From: Streptomyces sp. HD
Lineage (GTDB): Bacteria > Actinomycetota > Actinomycetes > Streptomycetales > Streptomycetaceae
Reading direction: 5' to 3'
Assembly (NCBI RefSeq): GCF_028369295.1
Contig: NZ_JAQMYP010000043.1
Span: 26,524-90,523 of the forward strand
DNA length: 64,000 nt
Part shown: positions 1-9,342 of the stretch, piece after piece
Layout: each line of letters begins with the position of its first letter
Numbering within the stretch: the first letter of the stretch is position 1
Made by a program: the position numbers and the translations under genes
Notes under the pieces: model-generated
Database searches by the model: none
What the model was told of the DNA's origin: nothing
Seen by the model: only the letters and a program-made list of their open reading frames with translations

Positions 1-1
1 C

Positions 2-1159
2 GGCGGCGGTGTTGTAGACGTGGGCGGACAGGCGCATGTAGCCGATGCCGTCGAAGCTGGTGAAGGCCGCCTCCACGCCCAGTTCGAGAGCCACCCGGTC
101 GCGCAGCGCGTCGGCCTCGATGCGGTCGGCGGCGAGCCCGTCCGGGAGGCGCACCAGGCGCATGCCGGGGACGGGCATGCCGACGTCGACCGCGGTGTCC
201 GCGCCGGTCAGTTCGGTGACCGCGGTGCCGATGACAGAAGCGCCGTAGTCGGCCAGGTCGTCCATGTAGCGGCGGGCGGCGGGCCAGCCCCAGGTGCGCT
301 CGATGAAGCCGAGGGACGTCGGCGCGGCCAGGTAGGACGTGGCGTCGACGGTGCCCTGCTGGTCGAAGCGGTCCGGATAGGGATCGGCCGCGGCCCAGGA
401 GTCGATGAGGGGGTGGAGCCGGTCGCGCAGCGGGCCGCGGGCGACCAGCGCCGCGGTGCCGCGCGGGGCACAGCCCCACTTGTGGAGGTTGCCGGTCCAC
501 AAGTCGTACGTCGCGTCGGCGAGCGGGGCGGCGAGCAGTCCGGGCGCGTGCGCGCCGTCGACGAGCACGGGGATGCCGAGCCGGCGGGCCTCCGCCCCGA
601 TGCGTTCCACCGGTAGTCGCCGCGCGGTCGCGGAGGTGATCTGGTCGACGACGACGAGTTCGGTGGCGTCGCCGAGTTCGGCGGCCACGGCTTCGTACGC
701 ATGGTCCTCGTCCGCGTCCAGTGGCACCCGGGCGGTACGGACCTGGCCGCCCCATCGGCGTGCCAGCCGCTCGGCACCCATCGTCACGGCCCCGTAGCCG
801 TGGTCGGTGACGACGATCTCCCCGCCGGGACGCAGGGTCAGGGCGGAGTAGACGACACTCGCGCCGGCGCTGGCGTTCGGCACCAGGGCGAGGTCGTCGG
901 CGCTGACGCGCAGGAAGTCGGCAAGCTCGACTCGGGTGGCGGCGAGGCGCTGCGGCAGCGCCGGGAACCACACCACGGGGGAGCGTTCCATCTCCACGCG
1001 CAGCAGTTCCTGCCGTTCCTGAGCCACCAGCGGAACCGCCCCGAAGGAGCCGTGGTTCAGGTGCTTGAGGGCAGGATCCAGCGACCACGCCCGGTCGGCG
1101 GGCCGGCCGTCCCCCAGCAGCAGAGGGCGCGGTGCGGTGGTCACCTCGGTCTCGCTCAC
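2..1159 (-). CDS. Class V aminotransferase (isopenicillin N epimerase-like), C-terminus outside window
   Basis: Reading leftward from a GTG start preceded by GGAG, the frame is open for 386 codons and leaves the window before a stop. The start region reads LKHLNHGSFGAVP, the substrate-side motif of the isopenicillin N epimerase-like branch of fold-type I PLP enzymes. Near residue 180 LVDGAHAPG supplies the PLP-binding Asp and His, and about 25 residues later TGNLHKWGCAPRG carries the expected Schiff-base lysine. The family includes epimerases, cysteine desulfurase-like enzymes and ergothioneine lyase-like enzymes, so the substrate is not assigned. It is divergent from a GntR regulator, which is a plausible controller. 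Confidence 0.85.
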   Translation of the reverse strand, partial: MSETEVTTAPRPLLLGDGRPADRAWSLDPALKHLNHGSFGAVPLVAQERQELLRVEMERSPVVWFPALPQRLAATRVELADFLRVSADDLALVPNASAGASVVYSALTLRPGGEIVVTDHGYGAVTMGAERLARRWGGQVRTARVPLDADEDHAYEAVAAELGDATELVVVDQITSATARRLPVERIGAEARRLGIPVLVDGAHAPGLLAAPLADATYDLWTGNLHKWGCAPRGTAALVARGPLRDRLHPLIDSWAAADPYPDRFDQQGTVDATSYLAAPTSLGFIERTWGWPAARRYMDDLADYGASVIGTAVTELTGADTAVDVGMPVPGMRLVRLPDGLAADRIEADALRDRVALELGVEAAFTSFDGIGYMRLSAHVYNTAA

Positions 1160-1271
1160 AGGACTCCACATCTGGGCAGGGCGGGACCACGGAAGATGAG
1201 GCTCCGCCAGACACGTTTGATGACTCGGTATCCTGCACCGCCTTTCTCGGCGGAAACAAGGGTCGTACAGT

Positions 1272-1292
1272 GAAAGTCATCAGATGACTTTC
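1272..1292. promoter_or_regulatory. Perfect 21-bp palindrome, probable operator
   Basis: GAAAGTCATC, one central base, then GATGACTTTC form a perfect inverted repeat in the 227-bp space between the aminotransferase and the divergent GntR gene. Its position suits a dimeric regulator acting on both promoters. Binding by the neighbouring GntR protein is inferred, and the core does not obviously match the classical FadR-type consensus. Confidence 0.6.
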
Positions 1293-1386
1293 GAGTGGCA
1301 TGCATTCGACACATCAGAGACTCGCTACAGTGCTCCGAGGGGACAGCGTCTGATCGCCGGCCCACCAGGCGAGGAAGAGGGGACGA

Positions 1387-2088
1387 ATGTCCGCAGTCGA
1401 GAAGGCGTTCCACGGCCTACGGCACATGATCGGGACGGGGCGCCTCGGTCCGGGCGAGCGCATTCCGCCCGAGGGCGAGCTCTGTGAGGAACTGGGCGTC
1501 TCGCGGGGGTCGCTGCGCGAGGCCGTACGGATGCTGGCCGCCCTGGGCGTCATCGAGCCCCGGCACGGCTCGGGTACGTACGTCTCACAATTGAGGCCCG
1601 AGGACGTGATCGGCAGCCTGTCCCTGACCCTCGAACTGCTGCCGCTCTCGGGCCTGTTGGAGGTCTACGAGATCCGGCGCGTCCTGGAGGCTCACGTGGC
1701 CGCACAGGCGGCGGCGCGCTGCACACCCGAGGCCGTGCGCACGCTCTTCTCCCTCATCGAGGACATGGAGGCCACGAGCGACCCCACCAAAGCCTCCGAA
1801 CTCGACCACCGCTTCCACGCGGAGATCGCCCGCGTCGGCGGCAACCCCACCCTCGCTTCCCTCCTGGCGGTCTTCCGTGCCCGCTCCCGCAAGTACCAGG
1901 TCTTCACTCTGCCCGAAGGCCCTGACCTGCGCCGGAAGAGCGACGACGACCACCGCGTCCTGGCCACCGCCATCGCCGACCGTGACCCCGTCGCCGCCGC
2001 CGGCGCGGCACAGGCGCACGTCGCCCAGACGGAGCGGTGGCTGCGCGCGTTCATGCCGCCGGTGGAGGAGACCGACGCCACGGAGTGA
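1387..2088 (+). CDS. GntR-family regulator, FadR/FCD type
   Basis: A protein of 233 residues, normal for the FadR subfamily. Residues 1-70 form the winged helix with the hallmark pattern PPEGELCEELGVSRGSLREA followed by the wing HGSGTYV. Residues about 90-220 form the helical FCD ligand-binding domain, with Asp/His residues (FHAEIARVGGNP, DHRVLATAIADRD) that usually bind a metal and a small carboxylate. The ATG has a strong AGAGGGG ribosome site. It is divergent from the aminotransferase with a palindrome between, so local control by a carboxylate or amino-acid ligand is likely. The ligand is unknown. Confidence 0.9.
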   Translation: MSAVEKAFHGLRHMIGTGRLGPGERIPPEGELCEELGVSRGSLREAVRMLAALGVIEPRHGSGTYVSQLRPEDVIGSLSLTLELLPLSGLLEVYEIRRVLEAHVAAQAAARCTPEAVRTLFSLIEDMEATSDPTKASELDHRFHAEIARVGGNPTLASLLAVFRARSRKYQVFTLPEGPDLRRKSDDDHRVLATAIADRDPVAAAGAAQAHVAQTERWLRAFMPPVEETDATE

Positions 2089-2443
2089 CCGTGTGGGACT
2101 GGCACGTCCAGGTCCAGCGGCCGCCTGTTCGGCTCCAACCGCGCCATCACGATGCCCCGTCGACGGCGACATCGGCACGAACCCGCCCTACCTACGCCTC
2201 GTAACGGCAGCGGCACGCCAGTGAAGCGGGCTACGCGACCGGCCCTGTGACCGCGTCGGGGCGGGGCACGGATGACCGTACCTCCCCGCCAGGTGGCACA
2301 AGGTGCCCGTCACGTCAGGGGGCAACGATCGGACCGATTCGGCAGTCGTAGGGAGTGACGGATTTCCGTCTCTGGAGCACTCTGCCAACTACCGCCCCTC
2401 GTCTGGTGGCCGGCAGCAGGGCCTGTCACCCCTGGGAGGGTTC
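2089..2443. other. Intergenic stretch with no recognisable gene
   Basis: About 355 bases separate the GntR gene from the next start. No open frame resembles a known family. It probably holds the promoter of the secreted protein that follows. Confidence 0.4.
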
Positions 2444-3301
2444 ATGAGCCGCTTCGCAGCACCGCCTGGCGACAGACCGAGCGGCGGGCGCGACATCGCC
2501 GAGCCCTTCGTCGGCGCACGCGCCCCGCAGAGTGAGTTCGTCGGTCGCGCGACAAGCCGCGGTGTCGTGCTGGGAACCGTCGTCGTTCTGCTGGCAGGGG
2601 GCGGCGCCTCGGCCAACGCCGCGACCAGCGGACCGGTGGTCAGCGGTGCCACCATCAACTCCGGACATGATGTCATCGTGGGTATCACGCACGACGTGGT
2701 GTTCCCGGTCACGGTCAGCGGATCGGACGATTCCGGCCTGTCCCTCGTCGACGTGGATCTGAAAGGGCCGCACGGCGGCTTCTACACCACCGACGCATTC
2801 TGTGAGAGCGCGACGGCCTGCACGACGGTGTTCACCGTCAACGCTCACCTTGCGCCAGGCGGCGACGATCCGGTGGACCTCACCAACGCCAACGCGGGAG
2901 CATGGTCGGTCGACGCCCTGGCCGACGCCAACGACGGCGATTCCGTCTTCGCCCCCGGCGTGGGGTCGTTCAGCCTCAAGCGTGCCGCGCAGCTCACGGT
3001 CAACGCGTCACCGGAGCCGGTGACCAAGGGCGCTCGTATCACCGTCACCGGCGAGCTCGTGCGGGCCAACTGGGACACCTATCGGTATGCGGGATACGCG
3101 GGTCAGAGCGTGAAACTTCAATTCCGCCCGAAGGACAGCAGCACCTACACCACGGTGGCCACCGTAGGGACCGGCAACACCGGCACCTTGCGCACCACGG
3201 TCAAGGCGGTCAAGGACGGCTACTGGCGGTGGAACTTCCCCGGCACGACCACCACCGGCCCGGCCAAGGCCACCGGTGACTACGTCGATGTGCGCCCCTG
3301 A
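2444..3301 (+). CDS. Secreted Ig-like/beta-sandwich protein of unknown function
   Basis: An upstream in-frame start exists at 2303, but the ATG at 2444 has GGGAGG at the right spacing and gives 285 residues. A hydrophobic stretch near residue 40 (VVLGTVVVLLAGG) followed by ASANAA looks like an export signal after a long basic leader. The mature part contains SGSDDSGLSLVDVDLKG and, in the last 90 residues, a beta-rich domain (LTVNASPEPVTKGARITVTGEL) of the type often found in Streptomyces extracellular proteins. No catalytic motif is visible. A role at the cell surface is inferred only from the signal. Confidence 0.65.
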   Translation: MSRFAAPPGDRPSGGRDIAEPFVGARAPQSEFVGRATSRGVVLGTVVVLLAGGGASANAATSGPVVSGATINSGHDVIVGITHDVVFPVTVSGSDDSGLSLVDVDLKGPHGGFYTTDAFCESATACTTVFTVNAHLAPGGDDPVDLTNANAGAWSVDALADANDGDSVFAPGVGSFSLKRAAQLTVNASPEPVTKGARITVTGELVRANWDTYRYAGYAGQSVKLQFRPKDSSTYTTVATVGTGNTGTLRTTVKAVKDGYWRWNFPGTTTTGPAKATGDYVDVRP

Positions 3302-3646
3302 CCCGACAAACACCGTAAGCAGGCAGCGTCTGTCAGGGGGACCCGAGTTCCCGCTCGCGCTGGAAGCGGTCGGCACGCCGCTCAGCTTGAGTTTTAACCT
3401 CCGACCAGGTGTTGAGAGTTGCTGCGCGGCACGAATGGGCAGGTCGCATTGCTCCCAGTCCCGGTCCTTCCCCCTCGACGAGGGTTTCGGGACACCGGCC
3501 GTGGGGCGCAAGGTCTGCCGGTGTTCCATAGCGCCCATCCCGGCTCACGGGACGTAGCCACTATGGCCGACCGCTCCGTCGGCCCGGCGCGGTGAGGAAG
3601 CAGTCCGACGCCCGGTGGGTGACGGAGCGGTCAGTGAGGTGCCTGG
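3302..3646. other. Intergenic stretch with nothing recognised
   Basis: About 345 bases between the 3' ends of two converging genes. No family motif, strong hairpin with a T-tract, or RNA gene was seen. Confidence 0.35.
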
Positions 3647-4033
3647 TCAGGGCTGGCGGGCGGGCTGGAACAGCTCGATGAGGTTGCCTGCCGGGTCGGC
3701 CAGCAGGATCTGACGTCCTCCGGGGCCGGCGACGACCTCACTGCGGAAAGCGAGACCGGCACTGCTCAGCCGAGCGATCTCGGCGTCGAGGTCGTCGTAG
3801 GTGAGGTGGATACGGTTGCCGCCCGCGACGGCTGCCTCCTTGGGGGTGGCCCGGGCGCCCGAGCTCGCCGGGCCCGACAGCAGCAGCCGCAGCCGGCCGC
3901 GGAGCACGTCGGCGAAGGCAGGGGCGGCGCTGGTGTGCAGCGTGAACCCGAGGTGGGTGGTGTAGAAGTCGGTGGCGGCCTGCACGTCATCGACGAGGTA
4001 GCGGACGCTGACGTATTCGTCGTGAGTGGTCAT
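3647..4033 (-). CDS. VOC-superfamily (glyoxalase/bleomycin-resistance-like) protein
   Basis: A 128-residue single VOC unit: YVSVRYLVDDVQAATDFYTTHLGF at the start and FRSEVVAGPGGRQILLADPAGNLIELFQP at the end, with the usual metal-ligand region near the closing Glu. Its ATG overlaps the stop of the upstream ArsR-phosphatase gene as ATGA, so the two are translationally coupled. VOC proteins next to ars-type genes can act on organoarsenicals or thiols, but this protein has no diagnostic cysteine pattern, so that role is only a possibility. Confidence 0.85.
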   Translation of the reverse strand: MTTHDEYVSVRYLVDDVQAATDFYTTHLGFTLHTSAAPAFADVLRGRLRLLLSGPASSGARATPKEAAVAGGNRIHLTYDDLDAEIARLSSAGLAFRSEVVAGPGGRQILLADPAGNLIELFQPARQP

Positions 4034-4869
4034 GGCTCGGACCTCGAAACGGTGTCGGGGATGTTCAGGGCCGGCATCAGGAACCTGATGCGGGTGTCTA
4101 TGTCTGCGGCCGCGTGCTGGAAGGCCGCGTAGCCGGCCTGGCCGCTGTCGTCCGCTGCGCCCGGGTCGGCCATGCTCCAGTGGACTTGCCGCGGGCCGAA
4201 CTCCGGGCAGACCTCGCGAGCCTTGTCGCACAAGGTGATCACGTGGTCGAAGCGGCGGCCGGCCAGCGTGTCCACGTGCTGGGTGCGGGTACTCCCGCCG
4301 GAGAGGTCGATGCCGAACGACTCGCGCAGCACCCGGACCGCATGCGGGTGCAGGTGCGGTTTGGGACTGGTGCCCGCGCTGGCTGTCGTTACGCGGCCGC
4401 CGGTGTGGTGGCGCAGCAGGGCTTCAGCGATCGGCGAGCGGGCGCTGTTGCCGGTGCACACGAAGAGCACCGCCACATGGTGGGATCGTGCCCCAGTGAC
4501 CGGACGGCATGGGAGTGCGCGGTCCTGGCGCAACGCCGGGTGCAAGGCGGCGCCGCTGGCTGCAAGCGCCTCAGCGCAATGCTCCAGGTCGAGGTGGTAG
4601 TAGCTGTCCCGGCCATCGAAACTGCTGCGTCTGGCCGCAACCAGGCCGCCGTCGCGCAGCAGCCGCAGGTGATACGACACCAGGTTCTGGGGCTCCCCGA
4701 CGCGTTCCACCAGTTCACGGACCCGATGGTCGCCGTCGGCGAGTGCCGTCAGCAGCCGCCAGCGCAGCGGATGCGCTGCCAGTCGGAGGAACTGGGGCGG
4801 TGTGGCTGTCACGTTCCGGGGATGGAATCCCATATGTCGAAGGTACATCAAATGAGATTGATGCATCAA
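4030..4869 (-). CDS. ArsR-type repressor fused to a low-molecular-weight phosphatase / arsenate-reductase domain
   Basis: The first about 110 residues are an ArsR winged helix (FLRLAAHPLRWRLLTALADG, then QNLVSYHLRLLRDGGLV). Residues about 135-275 are a low-molecular-weight tyrosine phosphatase fold with the P-loop LFVCTGNSARSPIAEALL and the late acid site MADPG. Such fusions are known in actinobacterial arsenic loci. The first in-frame ATG is at 4869, but it and two later ones lie in or beside a dyad (4846-4869) that looks like the operator. The ATG at 4833 (MGFHPRN) is therefore a better start. The gene is coupled to the VOC gene behind it. Arsenate reduction is the likeliest activity; protein phosphatase is the alternative. 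Confidence 0.85.
   Translation of the reverse strand: MMHQSHLMYLRHMGFHPRNVTATPPQFLRLAAHPLRWRLLTALADGDHRVRELVERVGEPQNLVSYHLRLLRDGGLVAARRSSFDGRDSYYHLDLEHCAEALAASGAALHPALRQDRALPCRPVTGARSHHVAVLFVCTGNSARSPIAEALLRHHTGGRVTTASAGTSPKPHLHPHAVRVLRESFGIDLSGGSTRTQHVDTLAGRRFDHVITLCDKAREVCPEFGPRQVHWSMADPGAADDSGQAGYAAFQHAAADIDTRIRFLMPALNIPDTVSRSEP
4846..4869. promoter_or_regulatory. Candidate ArsR operator
   Basis: CATCAA, six bases, TTGATG is followed with overlap by the perfect 12-bp palindrome TTGATGCATCAA. ATCAA-N6-TTGAT spacing is typical of ArsR/SmtB-family operators. It overlaps the longest possible start of the ArsR fusion gene, which suggests autoregulation and a start further downstream. Confidence 0.5.
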
Positions 4870-5140
4870 CCTCGATCGATCGGTTGCCGGCGGGTGCGGC
4901 GGGCCGCAATCGCGCTGTCCGCGCCCGTCGAGGTGGCATGACCTGGATCACGTCAAGAGGCGGCCTGATCTTGGAATGCGCGGATTCCCGCCGTCGCCGC
5001 ACTGTTGACCGGCTTGCCCTGTGTAGGGGTGCGCTGGGCAACGGGGCTCGACGCGGCCGGCCGAGGTGGGTGTCCCGCGACCTCGGCCTTCTCTGCTCCC
5101 TCGTCCCTGTACCGCTGTCTTCGAAAGGTTCTCCCGCACC

Positions 5141-6367
5141 ATGGGTCTGGCTCTGCCGGCCCTTGCTGTCGGTCGTCGCGTTCGGCATCGGCACGACCGA
5201 GTTCGCCACGATGGGGTTGCTGCCCCAGATCGCTGACGGGGTCGGGGTGTCGGTCCCCATGCCGGCAACCTCGTGTCGGCCTACGCGCTCGGCGTGGTCG
5301 TCGGTGCCCCCGTGCTGACCGGCATCGGTGCACGCGTACCGCACAAGAGGCTGCTGCTCTTGTCGGGACTGTTCGTGGTCGGCAACATCGCCTCCGCACT
5401 CGCCCCGAACTTCGGCCTGCTGTTCGCCGCGCGTTTCCTGGCCGGGCTGCCGCACGGGGCGCTGTTCGGCGTCGGCGCCGTCGTAGCCTCCCGGCTGGTC
5501 GCCCCCGAACGGGCTGCACGCGCCGTGTCGAGGATGTTCCTCGGCCTGACGGTCGCCAACATCATCGACGTCCCGGCCGGCACCGCGCTCGGCCAGCAGC
5601 TGGGCTGGCGGTCCGCATACTGCGCCGTCGCCGTCATCGGGCTTGTCGCGCTCGCCGCACTGGCCGCATTCGTCCCTCACCAGCCACGCGGTCAGAAGGC
5701 TGGCATCCGGCACGAGGTGCGGGCCATGGGCAACCGGCACGTCGCGATCGGACTGGCCACGGCGGTGGTCGGGTTCGGCGGCTTCTTCGCCGTCTACAGC
5801 TACCTCGTGCCGATGCTGACACACCTGACGGGCATCTCGGACACCTCGACCACCCTGGTCCTCGCGCTGTACGGCGCAGGCATGACGGTCGGAACGCTGA
5901 TCGCGGGCCCTCTCACAGACCGCGCCCTGCGCCCGACTCTGTGCGGGGCTCGCCCTTCTCGCGGCCGGGCTGGTGACGTTCTACTTCACCGTCCACAGCA
6001 CCGTTGCGGCCCTGGTCACCATCACCTTCATCGGTGCGATGGGTGCCTTCATCACCACCCCCGTCCAGATGCTGCTGATGGCGAAGGCCAAGAACGCTCC
6101 GACGATGGCCGCGGCCTCCAACCACTCCGCCTTCAACCTGGCCAACGCGGGCGGCGCCTGGCTCGGCGGACTGGCCATCTCCGCGGGTGGGGCTGGGCCT
6201 CACCGAACCTCGTCGGCGCCGCGCTCGCCGTAGCAGGACTCGGCCTGGCCTTCACGGGCGGCCTGATGGACCGGGGCGGCCGGCGCTCCGAGAGCTCCGA
6301 AGTGATCACGTCGTCCGCTGCGGAAGCCCCGACGGAAGGGGCACCCATCACCCCCGCCAAGGGATGA
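5141..6367 (+). pseudogene. MFS drug-efflux-type transporter broken by four one-base frameshifts
   Basis: Read across three frame changes and a shifted N-terminus, this is a complete 12-helix MFS permease of the YdhP/Cmx arabinose-efflux type: LLSVVAFGIGTTEFATMGLL, LVSAYALGVVVGAPVLTG, PHKRLLLLSGLFVVGN, LAGLPHGALFGVGA and ASNHSAFNLANAGGAWLGG. The breaks are near 5160 (one extra C), 5255 (one C short), 5950 (one extra G) and 6185 (one G short). All lie in short homopolymers and no residues are otherwise lost. The ATG at 5141 has GAAAGG upstream. Either the gene is recently dead or the assembly has homopolymer errors. Confidence 0.8.
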
Positions 6368-6689
6368 CCACGGCTGCCGACGTCGCTTCGCGGTCGGGCA
6401 CGCCCGCAGACCGCGGACAGGCCTGCGCGCCAGGGGTCCGCCACACAGCCGCCCCTGGCGGCAGCGCCAAGTGCCGCCGCGGTCATCGACCTGTGCCTAT
6501 GAAAGTGCAGGGACAGGCCTGGCTTCCGTATTTTCGTGAGCCCGTGCAGGAGTCATTGATCGAGGCCGGGTCATTCTTCAGCCCTCGCATGCGGGCGCCG
6601 GCAGTCCGCCCAGCGGCAGCAGATCGCGGAAGCGGCGCCCCGCCACGGGCACATACGTACGAGGCCTGCGGAATGCGGATCTAAGACGA
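6368..6689. other. Gap between converging genes, nothing recognised
   Basis: About 320 bases follow the MFS stop and precede the 3' end of the methyltransferase gene on the other strand. No motif-bearing frame or clear terminator hairpin was found. Confidence 0.35.
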
Positions 6690-7508
6690 TCAGGCCTTGA
6701 GCCCCACGCCACCGAACATGGCTACCTCGGCGGGCAGATCGGTCTCGATGCCATCCGGTCGCCAGCGGTTGCAGGACACGACGCCCGGATCGAGGAGCTC
6801 CAGCCCGTTGAAGAACCCGGCGATGTCGGATGGCGTGCGCTGGGTCAGCTTCGGTGTGCCGTGCTCGTTCCAGAACGCCACCGCGGCGTCGACGTCCGGC
6901 ATGTCTGGCCGCGTGATCGTATGTGAGAGGACGAGGTGGCTGCCTGCAGGCAGCCGGTCCGTCAGACGACGCACGATCCCCGACGCCTCATCGTCGTCCT
7001 CGATGAAGATGACGACACCGAGCAGCATCAGCGCCACGGGCTCACTGAAGTCCAGGGTTCGCCCCGCCTGCTCCAGGATGGTGTCGACGTTGCGCAGATC
7101 CTCGTCGAGATAGTCGGTGCGGCCCTCTCGCGTGCTGGTCAGCAGGGCTTCGGCGTGGGCCAGCACGATGGGGTCGTTGTCGACGTAGACGATGCGGGCG
7201 TCCGGAGCGATCCGCTGAGCGACCTCGTGGGTGTTGTCGGCCGTGGGCAGGCCGGTGCCGATGTCGAGGAACTGCCGTATCCCGCGCTCTCCGGCGAGGT
7301 ACTGAACGGCGCGCCCGAGGAACTGCCGATCGGCGAGGGCGTAGTCGCCGATGCCCGGATGCAACGCGCGGATCTGGTCTCCGGCGGCCTGGTCGACCTT
7401 GTAGTTGTCCTTGCCGCCCAGCCAGTAGTTCCAGATTCGGGCCGTGTGCGGCTGGTCGGTCTTGATTCGCTTGCGCGCCTCGGTCGCGGCAGCGGAAATC
7501 TCGGTCAC
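6690..7508 (-). CDS. SAM-dependent methyltransferase of the DUF574 (Methyltransf_19) family
   Basis: A protein of 272 residues, the usual length. Family signatures are plain: ARIWNYWLGGKDNYKVD near the start, the SAM-binding loop FLDIGTGLPTADNTHEVAQ, VYVDNDPIVLAHAEALL as the acidic second motif, and LMLLGVVIFIEDDDEA. The family is highly multiplied in Streptomyces; substrates are mostly unknown, and many members sit beside XRE or DUF397 regulators. None is present here, so it looks like a stand-alone gene. Confidence 0.9.
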   Translation of the reverse strand: MTEISAAATEARKRIKTDQPHTARIWNYWLGGKDNYKVDQAAGDQIRALHPGIGDYALADRQFLGRAVQYLAGERGIRQFLDIGTGLPTADNTHEVAQRIAPDARIVYVDNDPIVLAHAEALLTSTREGRTDYLDEDLRNVDTILEQAGRTLDFSEPVALMLLGVVIFIEDDDEASGIVRRLTDRLPAGSHLVLSHTITRPDMPDVDAAVAFWNEHGTPKLTQRTPSDIAGFFNGLELLDPGVVSCNRWRPDGIETDLPAEVAMFGGVGLKA

Positions 7509-7706
7509 GCGATGTCCTCCAGATCAGCCCGATTCAGGGGTCAAGGAGCAACCTAGCGGCAGGAGTTGGGGAGAGCGACTCCGCCCGGGGCGAGCGCAGC
7601 GCGGTACTGGCCTGGCCACAGTCATCGCATCCTCCTATGAGGTACCCGGCTGCTTCCCGGCAGCCCGACGCTTCGTCCGTCAACTCTGCAGTGCGCAACT
7701 CCCGTG

Positions 7707-7730
7707 CAGTGCCGTACCACTACGGCACTG
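7707..7730. repeat. Perfect 10-bp inverted repeat with 4-base loop
   Basis: CAGTGCCGTA, loop CCAC, TACGGCACTG. It lies about 180 bases upstream of the ferric-reductase-like gene and has no following T-tract, so it reads better as an operator or RNA hairpin than as a terminator. The rest of the gap 7509-7906 shows nothing else. Confidence 0.5.
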
Positions 7731-7906
7731 CCAGGCCCCCAACGCGTCAAATAGACCTCAGATTGGGTGGTTCCGGCATGAACGGACCGGGTCTGCGGGC
7801 CGTATTCTTACCCGATCGAGGTGGGTATCCCGCCGAATTCCTCGGTCTTGTGGGGTTTGTGCTTACGGGTCGTGAGTACTGCGGCCGCGGGGGATGAGGG
7901 GCAACC

Positions 7907-9247
7907 ATGGTGACGGCGAGTAACACGGTGCGGACAGGCAGCGTGCTTCCGGTGGACGCGGCGCGCTGGGCGATGTGGACCTTCGTCCTCGTCAACGTGG
8001 TGATCGTGGAGGTGTTGTTCCTCGACGCCGGTTCGGGCAAGAACGACGTACTCACAGTCGCCAAGTTCTTCGGACTCAACGCGGCCCTGCTGCTGCTGTT
8101 CCAACTGCTGCTCGTGGCCCGGCTGCCGTGGCTGGACCGCCGCATCGGGATGGACCGGCTCACGGTGTGGCACCGCTGGGTCGGCTTCACCCTGCTGTGG
8201 ACCGTCCTCACCCATGCCACGCTGGTGGTGCTCGGCTACGCGAGGCTCGACGACACGTCCATGAGGAAGACGTTCGTCGCACTGAGCGGGGTGCCGGCCT
8301 CCCTGCTGGGCATGCTCGCCGCGGCCGTCATCGTCGTGATCGCCGTGATCTCCACCCGGCCCCTGCGGCGCCGACTGCGGTACGAGGTCTGGCACGGCCT
8401 GCACCTGCTGCTCTACGTGGCCCTGGGCCTGGCATTCGTCCACCAGTTGCAGGAGACGACGACGTTCACGTCCTCCGCGTTCGCCACGGCCTATTGGTGG
8501 ATCCTGTGGCTGTTCACCTTCGGCGCGCTGATGACCGGTCGTGTCGTCATGCCGCTGTGGCGCAACGCCTACCACCAGTTCAGCGTCGCGGCCGTGGTGC
8601 CGGAGTCGGACAACGTGGTCTCTGTGTACGTCACCGGCCGGCACCTAGACAAACTTCCTGCCCGGGCGGGTCAGTTCTGTATCTGGCGGTTTCCCGGGCA
8701 CCACCACTGGTGGCTGGCAAATCCCTTCTCACTGTCGGCGGCGCCCGACGGGCAGGGGCTGCGCCTGACGGCGAAGGCGGTGGGCAGCGCGAGCGCCGGC
8801 CTGCGATACGTTCCGGTCGGCAGCCGTGCCTTCGTCGAGGGGCCGTACGGGGCGTTCACCTCGTTGCACCGGACCCGGCGTGGCGTCCTGCTGATCGCGG
8901 GCGGCGTGGGGATCACGCCCATACGGGCCATGCTTGAGGAACAGACGACCGGCGACGCCGTCGTGCTGTACCGGGTGCGCAGCGAGGCCGACGCAGTGCT
9001 GCTGAACGAGGTACGCCACCTGGTCGCGCTACGGGGCGGACGGTTGCACCTGCTCACCGGCAGAACCGGCGAGGGCGGCGCCCCGCCGTTCGGCGCGAGC
9101 AGCCTGCATCAGCTGGTCCCGGACATCACCGGACGCGACGTGTACGTCTGTGGCCCGCCAGCCATGACCAGGGCCGTGCTCGCCGGCCTGCGAGAACTGC
9201 GGGTCCCCTCGCGACAGGTGCACGCCGAGAAGTTCGGCCTGGCCTGA
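7907..9247 (+). CDS. Ferric-reductase-like membrane flavohaem oxidoreductase
   Basis: A protein of 446 residues. The first half holds about six hydrophobic helices with paired histidines (VWHRWVGFTLLWTVLTHA, EVWHGLHLLLYVALGLAFVH), as in the haem-ligating ferric reductase/NOX core. The second half is a ferredoxin-reductase module: an FAD site at LANPFSLSAAP, an NAD(P) site at LLIAGGVGITPIRAML, and YVCGPPAMTRAVL near the end. It should pass electrons from cytosolic NAD(P)H across the membrane. The acceptor (ferric iron, oxygen or quinone) is not shown. GGGATGAGGGGC lies before the ATG. Confidence 0.9.
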   Translation: MVTASNTVRTGSVLPVDAARWAMWTFVLVNVVIVEVLFLDAGSGKNDVLTVAKFFGLNAALLLLFQLLLVARLPWLDRRIGMDRLTVWHRWVGFTLLWTVLTHATLVVLGYARLDDTSMRKTFVALSGVPASLLGMLAAAVIVVIAVISTRPLRRRLRYEVWHGLHLLLYVALGLAFVHQLQETTTFTSSAFATAYWWILWLFTFGALMTGRVVMPLWRNAYHQFSVAAVVPESDNVVSVYVTGRHLDKLPARAGQFCIWRFPGHHHWWLANPFSLSAAPDGQGLRLTAKAVGSASAGLRYVPVGSRAFVEGPYGAFTSLHRTRRGVLLIAGGVGITPIRAMLEEQTTGDAVVLYRVRSEADAVLLNEVRHLVALRGGRLHLLTGRTGEGGAPPFGASSLHQLVPDITGRDVYVCGPPAMTRAVLAGLRELRVPSRQVHAEKFGLA

Positions 9248-9342
9248 ACAGAAAAGGGTCCCGACGTCGAGACGGCCAGATGCGGGGCAACTGCGTCGAG
9301 TTTGCCCGCCGAACCGCCGCCACGGCCTGGAACCTGCGGTGC

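Noticed and set aside
4715..5824. A 369-codon reverse frame opposite the MFS gene
   Set aside because: Long only because stops are rare in GC-rich antisense; composition is His/Gln/Arg/Gly-rich with no domain, while the forward strand shows MFS helices.
7707..7730. Reading the strong hairpin as an intrinsic terminator
   Set aside because: No T-tract on either side, and the upstream gene on the other strand is transcribed away from it.
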